Below are positions 39,445 through 48,113 of a stretch of DNA of 64,000 nucleotides, one piece after another. The notes beneath the pieces were generated by a model. That model was not told the DNA's origin. It worked only from the letters and a program-made list of their open reading frames with translations, and ran no database searches. The translations under genes were made by a program, and so were the position numbers. Position 1 is the stretch's first letter. The number at the start of each line of letters is the position of its first letter. This stretch comes from Aliamphritea ceti (GTDB taxonomy: Bacteria; Pseudomonadota; Gammaproteobacteria; Pseudomonadales; Balneatricaceae), in the NCBI RefSeq assembly GCF_024347215.1, contig NZ_AP025282.1, forward strand, positions 930,001 through 994,000. Reading direction: 5' to 3'.

Positions 39445-39791
39445 ATTTTGTACGTTGCCGGATTGTGGGGCCGGCAGCGCTTATCATTATGCGTCCTGTG
39501 CAGAAAGAATATAGTTATTTTGTAGCGAGTTTTGGTATCATAGCGGCCTCTGATCGGGGCGGCCGTATGCCGTCATATCCAGAGCATGTTCTTCAGTGCC
39601 AGATATAGGCTGTGAACGAATTTTAATGTTGCTCCGGCCACTGTGTGCCTGCTTTCCCCGTCATCAATCAGAATTTTTTATTACTGCTTTCTGGCTGCAG
39701 CCTATATTCTTTGAATATGGGCTGCGCAGTATTTTCAGACAGCAATAAGTAAACTTACAGCTTAAGCCAAAGAGAACGCAGGTATTTATTG
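39445..39791 (+). other. purE leader region with a long hairpin
   Basis: No gene seen. GCAGCCTATATTC (39697-39709) pairs with GAATATGGGCTGC (39713-39725) over 13 bp with one G-U and a TTT loop, 67 bp before purE. It is not followed by a U-tract, so it is not a plain terminator; a leader structure or protein site is possible. No purine riboswitch core was recognised. Confidence 0.45.
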
Positions 39792-40274
39792 ATGAGCAAT
39801 GTGACAGTAAGCATCATTATGGGATCACGGTCTGACTGGCCGACCATGGAGCTGGCAACTATACCCCTGAAGGAACTTGGGGTGGAGTTTGAAACTCAGG
39901 TTGTTTCTGCTCATCGTACACCAGACCGTCTGCATCAGTTTGCAAGCGAAGCGCATACTCGCGGTATTCAGGTCATTATTGCCGGTGCCGGCGGTGCTGC
40001 TCACCTTGCGGGTATGGCTGCTGCAATGACACATTTACCTGTTATTGCTGTACCGGTTGCCAGTAAATACATGAAAGGTATGGATAGCCTGATGTCTATG
40101 GTACAGATGCCTAAAGGCGTGGCTGTTGCCTGTCAGGCGATCGGTGAAGCTGGCGGTTATAACGCCGGTTTGATGGCTGCGCAGATGTTAGCTTTACAGG
40201 ATGAAGCCCTGAGTGAGCGTTTGCAGGCATGGCGTAAGAATCAGACTGACAGTGTGCCACTGGAGGTGTGTTAA
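39792..40274 (+). CDS. purE: N5-carboxyaminoimidazole ribonucleotide mutase
   Basis: Converts N5-CAIR to CAIR in purine synthesis. The 160-aa protein has the class I PurE signature SIIMGSRSDW, VSAHRTPD, IAGAGGAAHLAGM and VAVPVASKY. The ATG at 39792 is chosen over the TTG just before it. Its TAA overlaps the purK start (TAATG). Confidence 0.97.
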   Translation: MSNVTVSIIMGSRSDWPTMELATIPLKELGVEFETQVVSAHRTPDRLHQFASEAHTRGIQVIIAGAGGAAHLAGMAAAMTHLPVIAVPVASKYMKGMDSLMSMVQMPKGVAVACQAIGEAGGYNAGLMAAQMLALQDEALSERLQAWRKNQTDSVPLEVC

Positions 40275-41374
40275 TGCATATTGCAATAGTAGGCTGCGGA
40301 CAGCTGGCGCGAATGATGGCGCTTGCTGGCTGGCCAATGGGGTATCGATTTACCTTTCTGGCCGGTGCCGGTGAGAATACCACCTGTGTGCAGGGGTTGG
40401 GTGATATTGTTGATCTAACCGACGATATGAAAGGTAATGCTCTTTTTAATGCATTGGGTGAGCCTGATGTAGTTACCGTTGAGCGTGAGCATGTAGATAC
40501 GGTATTACTTAAAACGCTTGTACCTCACTGTGCTGTCTATCCTCAGCCAGAAGCGATCGAAGTCTGCCAGCATCGTGGTCGTGAGAAAACCTTCCTGAAT
40601 AATCTGGGCATTCCGACAGCTAGTTTCCGGGTTGCTAATAGTACTGAAGAATTGCAGGCGGCCGTTGATGAGATGGGTGCTCCTGTACTGATCAAGTCAT
40701 GCGAAGAAGGTTATGATGGTCGTGGCCAGTGGTTGATTGAAAATCCACAGCAATTAACTGATTTACTAAGCAGCGATACTGTTTTGCCGGAAGTTGTTGT
40801 TGAAGGTTTTGTGAAGTTTGAGCGTGAGGTGTCTCTGGTTGCAGCCCGTTCGCCGAACGGAGATATCAGCTGTTATCCGTTGGCAGAGAATCATCACAGC
40901 GGCGGTATTCTGCTGAGTTCTGTTGCGCCGGCTCCCGAGCTGACTGATGAAATGACTGCTCAGGCTAAAGAGATTGCTGATGCCGTTTTCAACGAACTAA
41001 ATTATGTTGGCGTATTGGCAATTGAGTTGTTTGTGAGTGAAGGGAAGCTTATTGTTAATGAGTTAGCTCCACGGGTGCATAACAGTGGCCACTGGACTCA
41101 GATTGCCGGTATTTGCACACAGTTTGAAAATCATATGCGAGCGATTACTTCTGTTGGTTTGGGTACAACTGAGCCAGATGGTTATTCTGCGATGGTAAAT
41201 CTTCTTGGCTGTGATCCTACCGATGAGATGGTGGATATGAGTAACGTACAACTACATAAGTACAATAAAACTCTGCGACCTAACCGTAAGGTTGGTCATC
41301 TGAACCTGCGTCACAACACTCTTAATGAGCTTCAGGTGCAGGTTGAGACTTTTAAACAGGAACTTTACGGTTAA
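40274..41374 (+). CDS. purK: N5-carboxyaminoimidazole ribonucleotide synthetase
   Basis: ATP-grasp enzyme that makes N5-CAIR for PurE. The start at ATG 40274 has TGGAGG 7 bp before it and overlaps the purE stop by one base; the product is 366 aa. Marks are IVGCGQLARMMALAGWPMG, VLIKSCEEGYDGRGQW, EGFVKFEREVSLVAAR and NELAPRVHNSGHWT. Confidence 0.97.
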   Translation: MHIAIVGCGQLARMMALAGWPMGYRFTFLAGAGENTTCVQGLGDIVDLTDDMKGNALFNALGEPDVVTVEREHVDTVLLKTLVPHCAVYPQPEAIEVCQHRGREKTFLNNLGIPTASFRVANSTEELQAAVDEMGAPVLIKSCEEGYDGRGQWLIENPQQLTDLLSSDTVLPEVVVEGFVKFEREVSLVAARSPNGDISCYPLAENHHSGGILLSSVAPAPELTDEMTAQAKEIADAVFNELNYVGVLAIELFVSEGKLIVNELAPRVHNSGHWTQIAGICTQFENHMRAITSVGLGTTEPDGYSAMVNLLGCDPTDEMVDMSNVQLHKYNKTLRPNRKVGHLNLRHNTLNELQVQVETFKQELYG

Positions 41375-41400
41375 GTACTTCTAACTATTTATTCGATAAG

Positions 41401-41435
41401 AGCCCGGTCGCTGATGTCAGCCACCGGGCTTTTTT
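41401..41435 (+). terminator. purEK terminator
   Basis: AGCCCGGT (41401-41408) pairs with ACCGGGCT (41423-41430) around a 14-base loop and is followed by TTTTT. Confidence 0.85.
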
Positions 41436-41531
41436 ATTGGAAGTGATTATTTAGCTATTAGGAATGAGTTTTAGACAGACAAAGTACTGGCTTAGTCAGG
41501 GAAGGTGTTGCTGTTAATGTGATGTTAAAGG

Positions 41532-41571
41532 CAAAACGCCTGCTTCATGGAAGGTTTAGCGAAGCAAGCGT
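41532..41571 (-). terminator. Terminator of the small CCGSC-protein gene
   Basis: Read leftwards, ACGC.TGCTTC pairs with GAAGCA.GCGT with one mismatch and is followed by TTTTGCC. It sits 28 bp behind the stop of the tiny leftward gene at 41599-41709 and supports that gene being expressed. Confidence 0.6.
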
Positions 41572-41598
41572 GTGTGGAGAATTTCAGTTCTGAATGCT

Positions 41599-41709
41599 TT
41601 ACTCAGTGTCCTGAGTGTCAGTTTTATTTTCCTCAGTTTTATTTTCCTCAGTTTCTTTTTCGGTTGGTTTTTCATCGTTTTGTCCATCGCAGGAACCGCA
41701 GCAGCTCAT
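41599..41709 (-). CDS. Tiny cysteine-rich CCGSC-type protein, 36 aa
   Basis: Not assigned to a function. The ATG at 41709 follows AAAGGA at good distance and the frame gives 36 residues beginning MSCCGSCDGQ, then an acidic, lysine-containing tail rich in Glu, Thr and Asn that ends at TAA (41599). The CCGSC head could bind a metal or form a disulfide; similar short CCGSC-headed proteins occur in marine gammaproteobacteria, from memory. The tail holds two exact copies of a 15-bp repeat (each encoding EENKT). A terminator follows. The rightward 61-aa frame over the same place is a shadow. Confidence 0.65.
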   Translation of the reverse strand: MSCCGSCDGQNDEKPTEKETEENKTEENKTDTQDTE

Positions 41710-41819
41710 AGTTTTTCCTTTGTATTAATTCAACATTGTAGTGATGCTTCAATGTAACTTTCCGGTTATGAAATGCATTTGATATTCGTCAATCGAGCGT
41801 GTTTTGAGAGGCCATCTAT

Positions 41820-41949
41820 ATGATTGAACTACAACCCGGAATTGAACATTTAATTGGCCAGTCTTTAATAGGCATTTTATTGCGTTGAATTAACGTCGTT
41901 AGAAGGCGTAGTTCGCACCAAAGGTTTTCCCGATGAGTTTAAAATTTAA
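41820..41949 (+). pseudogene. Possible frameshifted short gene
   Basis: From ATG 41820 (GAGAGG upstream) 22 codons, MIELQPGIEHLIGQSLIGIL.., end at TGA 41886-41888. In the next frame, joined by one base, ELTSLEGVVRTKGFPDEFKI runs to TAA at 41947-41949. The protein-like wording on both sides suggests a 42-codon gene broken by a single extra base. I do not recognise it. The remainder of 41710-42051 shows nothing else. Confidence 0.3.
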
Positions 41950-42051
41950 GCAGTCATGGCTTCGAGCGTTTTTTCTTTATGGTTACCGTAAAGTCATGAT
42001 GACTTGAGAGTCTGGATGGGCTCAGAGTAAGTGAAGTTATGAGCTTCTGGC

Positions 42052-43047
42052 CTAATTTGAGGTTTTCGTCATCTGATAGTTTTTTCTATGGCGCTTAAGT
42101 ATAGGCTGTTCTATCAGATAATAACTTATAGCAGCAAGCGCAATGCCAATCGATAGAGCTGTTATTAATGAGGTTTGCCAGCTGGCATCAAGGTTTCTCA
42201 TAATATGTATTACAGGGTAGTGCCAAAGATAAAGTCCATAAGACATTTTCCCGAGCCACGCTAATATGCTGCTGCCCATCCATGTAGGGGCGGCGAGAAT
42301 GATCATGGCAGCGCCGATTTCAGTGAGACTGAATCCGAATAATGTAGTTGATTCCATACGCCAGCGAAAATAAGCCATTGCCAAGCTGGTTAGCATAAAG
42401 CCAATAATAGTGACGAGTTTGTTCTTGATGGGGTTGATAGTAGTTAGCAATGCACCAAATATCAGGCCGCTGCAATGTGTGTCAGCTCTATCGTAAATAT
42501 CACGCCAGTCTTGAAGCCAATAGTGTTCTTGCCATCTCCAGAGAGTCGCGGCAATCCACATGAAAGAAAGAGTGAGTCTAATATGTTCTTTAGGGAGTTT
42601 TAAGATCAAGGCTAAAATGAGGGGCCATAGTAAATAGAAGTGCATTTCTACTGAAAGGCTCCAGGTATGGCTTAGCACTTCAAGGGGAATATCAAAAGCC
42701 CGAGCGTAATCTGCCAGATAAAGACCCGATAAAACAATATCTTGGTAGTGTTGTGTAGTTTTATATTGTGGATACAGTATTGGTGCAAGAAGAGCATAAA
42801 CTGTTATCAATAAAAGTAGAGCGGGATATAACCGCCACAATCGTCTTGTATAAAAGCGACAGTAGTTGATCTGATTTGTTTTCTGCCTTTCATCCACAAG
42901 GAGTTTTGTTATGAGGTATCCGGACAGGACGAAGAAAATATCTACGCCAAGAAAGCCGCCGCTAAGTTGAGGAACTTTAGCATGAAATGCTACAACCAAG
43001 ATTGCGGCGATAGCACGCAAACCATCTAGCTTGGGATCGTAGTGCAT
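42052..43047 (-). CDS. Acyltransferase family 3 membrane protein (OafA/YrhL-like)
   Basis: Predicted inner-membrane enzyme of 331 aa that acylates an extracytoplasmic sugar such as LPS O-antigen or another glycan. The family histidine lies in VAFHAKVPQLSGGFLGVDIFFVLSGYLI at the N-terminus, followed by about ten membrane helices; RLWRLYPALLL and SLSVEMHFYLLWPL are typical. It lacks the SGNH domain of longer relatives. No glycan-synthesis genes are next to it, so the target is unknown. Confidence 0.87.
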   Translation of the reverse strand: MHYDPKLDGLRAIAAILVVAFHAKVPQLSGGFLGVDIFFVLSGYLITKLLVDERQKTNQINYCRFYTRRLWRLYPALLLLITVYALLAPILYPQYKTTQHYQDIVLSGLYLADYARAFDIPLEVLSHTWSLSVEMHFYLLWPLILALILKLPKEHIRLTLSFMWIAATLWRWQEHYWLQDWRDIYDRADTHCSGLIFGALLTTINPIKNKLVTIIGFMLTSLAMAYFRWRMESTTLFGFSLTEIGAAMIILAAPTWMGSSILAWLGKMSYGLYLWHYPVIHIMRNLDASWQTSLITALSIGIALAAISYYLIEQPILKRHRKNYQMTKTSN

Positions 43048-43119
43048 GATGTAGTTAGCGAGTTCATGGAGGTCTTTCTATTCCTTAAGCTATTTCGTTT
43101 ATCCTTAAATGTAGTGCCT

Positions 43120-43469
43120 TGCGGGTACTAAAACCAACTAACTACTTAGAAAGCAGTGGGTCTTCCGTGACTAGAGCTAGGAGCTGAATGGTCTTATCAG
43201 TAAAGAGTGAGTCGGATGCTCTAAAGAAAGTTTGTAGGGATAAAAATGGTGGGCGTTCCGGGACTCGAATCCATGACCTGTGCGGGTTTATAAAGAGTGA
43301 GTCGGATGCTCTAAAGAAAATCTGTAGGGATAAAAATGGTGGGCCTTCCGGGACTCGAACCCGTGACCTGTGCGGGTTTATAAAGAGTGAGTCGGATGCT
43401 TTAATAAAATCTGTGGGGTTAAAAATGGTGGGCCTTCCGGGACTCGAACCCAGGACCTGCCGATTATGA
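43120..43469 (-). repeat. Tandem 90-bp repeats built from the 3' part of the adjacent tRNA
   Basis: Units 43201-43290 and 43291-43380 are exact 90-bp periods and run into 43381-43469, which is the tRNA itself. Read leftwards each contains AGAGCATCCGACTCA (D-arm/anticodon-stem part), a foreign CTCTTTATAAACCCGC, then the AGGTC..GGTTCGAGTCCCGGAAGGCCCACCA T-arm and CCA end, then a trailer ATTTTTATCCCTACAG. A fourth, strongly decayed unit lies at about 43120-43200 (GTGGGTCTTCCGTGACT at 43156). None has the 5' acceptor strand, so none is a tRNA. A rightward 93-aa frame here is an artefact. Confidence 0.85.
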
Positions 43470-43502
43470 GTCGGATGCTCTAACCAACTGAGCTAAAGGC
43501 CC
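43426..43502 (-). tRNA. tRNA with CAT anticodon (probably Ile2, possibly Met)
   Basis: The 77-nt cloverleaf starts GGGCCTTTAGCTCAGTTGG, has anticodon CAT (complement of 43466-43468), T-arm GGTTCGAGTCC and an encoded CCA end; the acceptor GGGCCTT pairs with AAGGCCC. Elongator Met and lysidine-modified Ile2 both carry CAT. Ile2 is preferred because ileX lies next to rpoD in E. coli too, but the bases do not decide it. The first pair of the anticodon stem (T/C) is a mismatch. Confidence 0.88.
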
Positions 43503-43518
43503 CCACAAGAGGGTGCCC

Positions 43519-43546
43519 ATAATACCACAAGGTAAAATGGGCACAA
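43519..43546 (-). promoter_or_regulatory. Promoter of the CAT tRNA, inside a hairpin
   Basis: Leftward TTGTGC (complement of 43541-43546) and TATTAT (complement of 43519-43524) are 16 bp apart, 16 bp before the tRNA. An 8-bp inverted repeat GTGCCCAT/ATGGGCAC (43513-43520 and 43537-43544) overlaps it and may be the rpoD terminator stem. Confidence 0.55.
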
Positions 43547-43565
43547 GAGTTTGATTTAACTACTT

Positions 43566-45371
43566 TTAATGATCGTCCAGGAAACCGCGCAGATGATCAG
43601 AGCGGCTTGGGTGGCGCAGCTTACGAAGTGCTTTCGCTTCGATCTGACGAATACGCTCACGAGTTACATCAAACTGCTTACCTACTTCTTCCAGTGTGTG
43701 ATCGGTATTCATGTTAATACCGAAACGCATACGAAGAACTTTGGCTTCACGAGCTGTCAGGCCGGCAAGAACTTCTTTAGTTGCTTCACGAAGACCTTCG
43801 CCTGTGGCTGAGTCTACCGGAGAGTCGATAGTTACATCTTCAATGAAATCACCCAGGCTCGAATCTTCATCGTCGCCAATTGGAGTTTCCATAGAGATAG
43901 GCTCTTTAGCAATCTTCAGAACTTTACGGATCTTATCTTCAGGCATATCCATACGTTCAGCCAGTTCTTCAGGTGTAGGTTCACGACCCATTTCCTGTAG
44001 CATCTGACGAGAGATACGGTTTAGCTTGTTGATAGTCTCGATCATATGAACAGGAATACGAATTGTACGTGCCTGGTCAGCGATAGAGCGGGTGATTGCT
44101 TGTCGAATCCACCATGTTGCATAAGTAGAGAATTTGTAACCGCGACGGTATTCAAATTTATCTACTGCCTTCATCAAACCGATGTTGCCTTCCTGGATCA
44201 GATCCAGGAATTGTAAGCCACGGTTGGTATACTTCTTGGCAATCGAAATTACCAGACGAAGGTTTGCTTCAACCATTTCTTTCTTAGCGCGACGAGCACG
44301 AGCTTCACCAATCGACATGCGACGGTTAACGTCTTTCATTTCGTTCAGCGTTAAGTGGAGCTCGCCTTCGATCTGAATCAGTTTCTTCTGAGCACGCTTA
44401 AGTTCGATTTCGTGACGCTTCAGAGCCGGCGCGAAAGCGTTATCTGAATTAATCAGGTTCTGAAGCCATTCTGGGTTGGTTTCATTGCCTGGGAATTCTT
44501 TTATAAACTGACGACGAGGCATCTTTGCACGCTGAGTGCAGATCTGCATGATCGCACGTTCCTGACGACGAATACGGTCTATTGCGCTGCGCACATTATC
44601 AACCAGCATGTCATAGTAACGAGGTGACAGTTTAATAGGCGAGAAAGCGTCGGTAAGCTCTTTAAAGGCTTTAGAAGCGGCTTTGCTGTCGCGCCCCTGG
44701 CTTTCTGCGGCTTTCAGATACGTAATGTAAGTGCTACGAACCAGGTCAAAGCGTCGTTTTGCTTCTTCAGGGTCTGGGCCGCGCTCTTTTTCTTCTTCGT
44801 CATCGTCATCGCTGTCAGCTGCTGGCTGAGGTGCCGCTGTCGGAATCTCGTTACCTTCATCAGGATCGATATAACCGCTGAAAATATCACTCAGTCGGCC
44901 TTCTTCTTCTAATGTGGCGTCGTAAGCACCGAGAATCGCTTCAACTGACCCAGGGAACGCAGCCAGGCCAGCCATAACTTCACGGAGGCCTTCTTCGATG
45001 CGCTTAGCGATTTCTATTTCGCCCTGGCGAGTCAGCAGTTCAACTGTACCCATTTCTCGCATATACATACGAACAGGGTCAGTGGTGCGGCCTGCATCGG
45101 ATTCTACTGCAGCCAGTGCGGCAACTGCTTCGTCGTCTGCTTCTTCCGCGGAATCGCCTTCGGTCATCAGCAGGGTATCGGCATCTGGTGCTTCTTGAGA
45201 TACTTTGATGCCCATGTCGTTGATCATGCGAATAATGTCTTCGACCTGATCCGGATCGGCAATATCTTCTGGCAGGTGGTCATTGACTTCGGCGTATGTA
45301 AGGTAGCCTTGCTCCTTACCGCGTGCGATCAGTTCCTTGAGGCGTGACTGCTGCTGGGAGGTGTCTGACAT
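43566..45371 (-). CDS. rpoD: RNA polymerase primary sigma factor RpoD (sigma 70)
   Basis: Housekeeping sigma factor of 601 aa. Region 1.1 is at the N-terminus, followed by DPVRMYMREMG (1.2), the acidic non-conserved insert rich in Asp/Glu (about 160-200), RAKKEMVEANLRLVISIAKKY and LQFLDLIQEGNIGLMKAVDKFEYRRGYKFSTYATWWIRQAI (2.1-2.4), and region 4 with LRMRFGINMNTDHTLEEVGKQFDVTRERIRQIEAKALRKLRHP. It is the last protein gene of the rpsU-yqeY-dnaG-rpoD macromolecular-synthesis block. Confidence 0.98.
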   Translation of the reverse strand: MSDTSQQQSRLKELIARGKEQGYLTYAEVNDHLPEDIADPDQVEDIIRMINDMGIKVSQEAPDADTLLMTEGDSAEEADDEAVAALAAVESDAGRTTDPVRMYMREMGTVELLTRQGEIEIAKRIEEGLREVMAGLAAFPGSVEAILGAYDATLEEEGRLSDIFSGYIDPDEGNEIPTAAPQPAADSDDDDEEEKERGPDPEEAKRRFDLVRSTYITYLKAAESQGRDSKAASKAFKELTDAFSPIKLSPRYYDMLVDNVRSAIDRIRRQERAIMQICTQRAKMPRRQFIKEFPGNETNPEWLQNLINSDNAFAPALKRHEIELKRAQKKLIQIEGELHLTLNEMKDVNRRMSIGEARARRAKKEMVEANLRLVISIAKKYTNRGLQFLDLIQEGNIGLMKAVDKFEYRRGYKFSTYATWWIRQAITRSIADQARTIRIPVHMIETINKLNRISRQMLQEMGREPTPEELAERMDMPEDKIRKVLKIAKEPISMETPIGDDEDSSLGDFIEDVTIDSPVDSATGEGLREATKEVLAGLTAREAKVLRMRFGINMNTDHTLEEVGKQFDVTRERIRQIEAKALRKLRHPSRSDHLRGFLDDH

Positions 45372-45585
45372 AAGTGCCCTTCATGATGATGACAGAGTGA
45401 AAAATTAGCCCGACATTATAGCGACAGACCGTTGTAAATACTACTGATAAGCACTGTTGGATCGTGCCAATGTGGTTAAAATGTTTACTCTTTTTGCTGT
45501 TTAATTCAGGCAACAGAAAGACTTTACCTGAGTTATTGATTAAGCATAGTAAATAGATGGGGGTAATGCCTAATACTTCAAGGGC

Positions 45586-47565
45586 TTAGCGGCTGGCTCT
45601 GCTGCTATGTTGTTGCAATAACAGTTGGTTCAGGCGCTTATTATCTTCAGGCGAGCGTTGATTGAGAGATTTTAGTTCATCTATCTGCTGATCAATACTG
45701 CGTTCCTGTAAACGCTGTAAGGAATCGCTCAAAACATTTTGTGCATTATCTGTGTTTTGAATCGGTTCCAGGTGGGATATCTCGTTGAGCGTACCAAGAT
45801 AGCCTGCCAGATCCGTCTCGGACTCCCAGTCAACAAATAGCATGCCAAGTGTCGCATCAGGTGTCTGGCGCAAGTATTCGACAAGCTTGAAGAGTAGTTG
45901 CTCCGTTCGACTATTGCTGTTGGCCAGAAAACTGAGTTCACAGCCATTAGCCAGGTGCGGTGCATGTAACAAAATTGATATAGCGCTGCTTGCTGGTGTA
46001 ATGCGTATATTCAGATCTTGTGGCGGCCTGAATTCAGGCTTTTCCTGGCGAAAGTTCTTGTTTTTAAACTTCCCCTTTCCTGATTTGCCCTTACGCTTGA
46101 AGCCATTGTTCTTCTGGCTGTTACCATCGCCATAGCCTGAGTAATCATTGTCGTAATAACCACCGCCCTGATCGTATTCTGGCTGTGGATAGTCGTCGTA
46201 GTCTGAAGCAGGTTCGTATTCAGTTGTCTGATATGTTGGCTGAGGTGATGCTTTCGTGGCTTCCTGGAGGTTGCTGATGCTGTTTAGCTGTTCAAAACTG
46301 AGACCCGTGAGCTCACTTATTTTATCTTGCATCATTTGCTGCAAAATACTTGGTTGCATCAGCTGAATCATGGGTAGTGCCTGATTACTAAAGCTGGCCC
46401 GGCCGTCGAGACTGTTAAGGTCTGCGTCTTCTCCAAGGGTGCGGAAGAAAAAGTCTGATAATGGCAGAGCTTCAGTCAGGCGTTTTTCAAATTTCTCAGT
46501 GCCTTCCTGGCGTACCAGGCTGTCCGGGTCTTCGCCTTCCGGCAGAAAGAGAAAGCGTGCCTGTTTGCCGTCAGAAATGACAGGTAAGGTGGTTTCTAAT
46601 GCCCGGCTTGCTGCTTTTCGGCCAGCCTGATCGCCGTCAAAGCAGAAGATGACTTCATCGACCATTTTGAAAAGGCGTTCGAGGTGTTGTGCGGAAGTGG
46701 CTGTGCCAAGTGTAGCAACGGCATAGCTAATGCCATATTGAGCCAGCCCTACAACATCCATATAGCCTTCGACAATAATCAGTTTGTTGAGATGCTGATT
46801 GAATTTTCGGGCTTCATACAGGCCGTAAAGCTCGCGACCTTTATGGAAGGTCTCTGTTTCTGGGGAGTTAAGGTATTTAGGTTTTTCATCACCTAGTACA
46901 CGTCCGCCGAAAGCGATAACTCTGCCGCGCATATCCTTGATTGGAAACATAATGCGATCACGGAAGCGGTCGTAATAGCGATCACTCTCTTCCTTGTGGA
47001 TAAGCATTCCTGCCTGTTCAAGGCGAGGCTTGTCTGCTTCAGTCTGGCTTAGTTTTTTGAGGAGATTGTCCCAGCCAGGTGGTGCATAACCTATACCGAA
47101 CAGGGCAGCAATTTTTCCGGTTAAACCGCGTCCTTTCAGGTACTCTACAGCTTTCGCTTTCTGACTGTGTTGCTTTAATTGTTCCTGATAAAAGCTGGAA
47201 GCTTCTTCTAGCAAGGCAAAGATATCTTTGCGACGTAATTCACGTTGATGGTCGACTCTGGACTCATCGCGCGGAACTTCAACGCCGGCCAGTTTGGCAA
47301 GCTCTTCCACAGCTTCAGGGAAGCTAAGCCTGTCATGCTCCATAATGAATCCCAAGGCGTTACCGCCAGCACCGCAGCCAAAACAGTAATAGAACTGTTT
47401 TTCGTTATTAACGGTGAAGGAAGGGGATTTTTCATTATGGAAAGGGCACAGGCCAGAATAATTTTTGCCGGTGCGTTTGAGTTTTACCCGCGACTCAACA
47501 ATATCCAGCACGTTAATGCGGGCAAGCAGGTCATCAATAAAAGATTGCGGGATTTTTCCGGCCAT
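45586..47565 (-). CDS. dnaG: DNA primase DnaG
   Basis: Synthesises RNA primers at the replication fork. The 659-aa protein has the N-terminal zinc ribbon (CPFHNEKSPSF and FYYCFGCGAGG), the RNA-polymerase-like core with GRVIAFGGR, EGYMDVVGLAQYG and the TOPRIM acidic stretch CFDGDQAGRKA, a low-complexity linker rich in Tyr, Asp, Gly and Lys (about 420-500), and a C-terminal helicase-binding part. The linker is longer and more repetitive than in E. coli. Confidence 0.97.
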   Translation of the reverse strand: MAGKIPQSFIDDLLARINVLDIVESRVKLKRTGKNYSGLCPFHNEKSPSFTVNNEKQFYYCFGCGAGGNALGFIMEHDRLSFPEAVEELAKLAGVEVPRDESRVDHQRELRRKDIFALLEEASSFYQEQLKQHSQKAKAVEYLKGRGLTGKIAALFGIGYAPPGWDNLLKKLSQTEADKPRLEQAGMLIHKEESDRYYDRFRDRIMFPIKDMRGRVIAFGGRVLGDEKPKYLNSPETETFHKGRELYGLYEARKFNQHLNKLIIVEGYMDVVGLAQYGISYAVATLGTATSAQHLERLFKMVDEVIFCFDGDQAGRKAASRALETTLPVISDGKQARFLFLPEGEDPDSLVRQEGTEKFEKRLTEALPLSDFFFRTLGEDADLNSLDGRASFSNQALPMIQLMQPSILQQMMQDKISELTGLSFEQLNSISNLQEATKASPQPTYQTTEYEPASDYDDYPQPEYDQGGGYYDNDYSGYGDGNSQKNNGFKRKGKSGKGKFKNKNFRQEKPEFRPPQDLNIRITPASSAISILLHAPHLANGCELSFLANSNSRTEQLLFKLVEYLRQTPDATLGMLFVDWESETDLAGYLGTLNEISHLEPIQNTDNAQNVLSDSLQRLQERSIDQQIDELKSLNQRSPEDNKRLNQLLLQQHSSRASR

Positions 47566-47663
47566 AAGACATTCGCCTGGGTAACCAATTACCGGTTATG
47601 TTAGCGGTTAAGGAAATGCTTGTCAGTATGGCTGAGTTGCCAGTTGATACTGGCAATATATTC

Positions 47664-48113
47664 TCAGGATGTCAGACGGGTTTTAACCAGTTGACTAATG
47701 GGGCCCATATCGGCGCGGCCCTGTACCTGAGGTTTAACCAGTGCCATTACTTTACCCATATCTTGCATACTTTGTGCCTGGGAGTCAGTGACAGCCTGAT
47801 CAATGATGCTGATAAGTTCAGCTTCTGAAAGTGCCTGAGGCAGAAACTCTTTGATAACAACGAGTTCCTGCTTCTCAATATCGGCCAAATCATTTCGGTC
47901 AGCCGCTTCAAACTGGCTGATCGAATCGCGACGCTGCTTTTGCATTTTATCCAGCGTGGCGAGAATACGGGTATCGTCAGGTGTAATCCGCTCATCAACT
48001 TCGATGCGCTTGATTTCGGCAAGAATCATTCGGATGGTTGTCAGGCGTTCTTTTGCCTTAGCACGCATTGCTGTTTTCATCTCATCACTGATGCGTTGCT
48101 TCAGGTCAGACAT
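47664..48113 (-). CDS. yqeY: GatB/YqeY-domain protein
   Basis: The 149-aa helical protein has the YqeY family wording LKQRISDEMKTAMRAKAKERLTTIRMILAEIKRIEVDE and MGKVMALVKPQVQGRADMG. It resembles the tRNA-binding tail of GatB, and its cellular role is not settled. The place between rpsU and dnaG is conserved across gammaproteobacteria. Confidence 0.92.
   Translation of the reverse strand: MSDLKQRISDEMKTAMRAKAKERLTTIRMILAEIKRIEVDERITPDDTRILATLDKMQKQRRDSISQFEAADRNDLADIEKQELVVIKEFLPQALSEAELISIIDQAVTDSQAQSMQDMGKVMALVKPQVQGRADMGPISQLVKTRLTS

Noticed and set aside
41572..41757. Rightward 61-aa hydrophobic frame
   Set aside because: It is the complement of the small CCGSC gene and its upstream; no ribosome-binding site and biased only by the antisense of Glu/Lys/Asn codons.
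43188..43469. Rightward 93-aa frame with a 30-residue tandem repeat
   Set aside because: It is the antisense of the tRNA and its partial copies; the GLPGLEPRT-like wording is a well-known annotation artefact over tRNA genes.
43120..43469. CRISPR-like array
   Set aside because: The whole 90-bp unit repeats, with no unique spacers, and it derives from the neighbouring tRNA.
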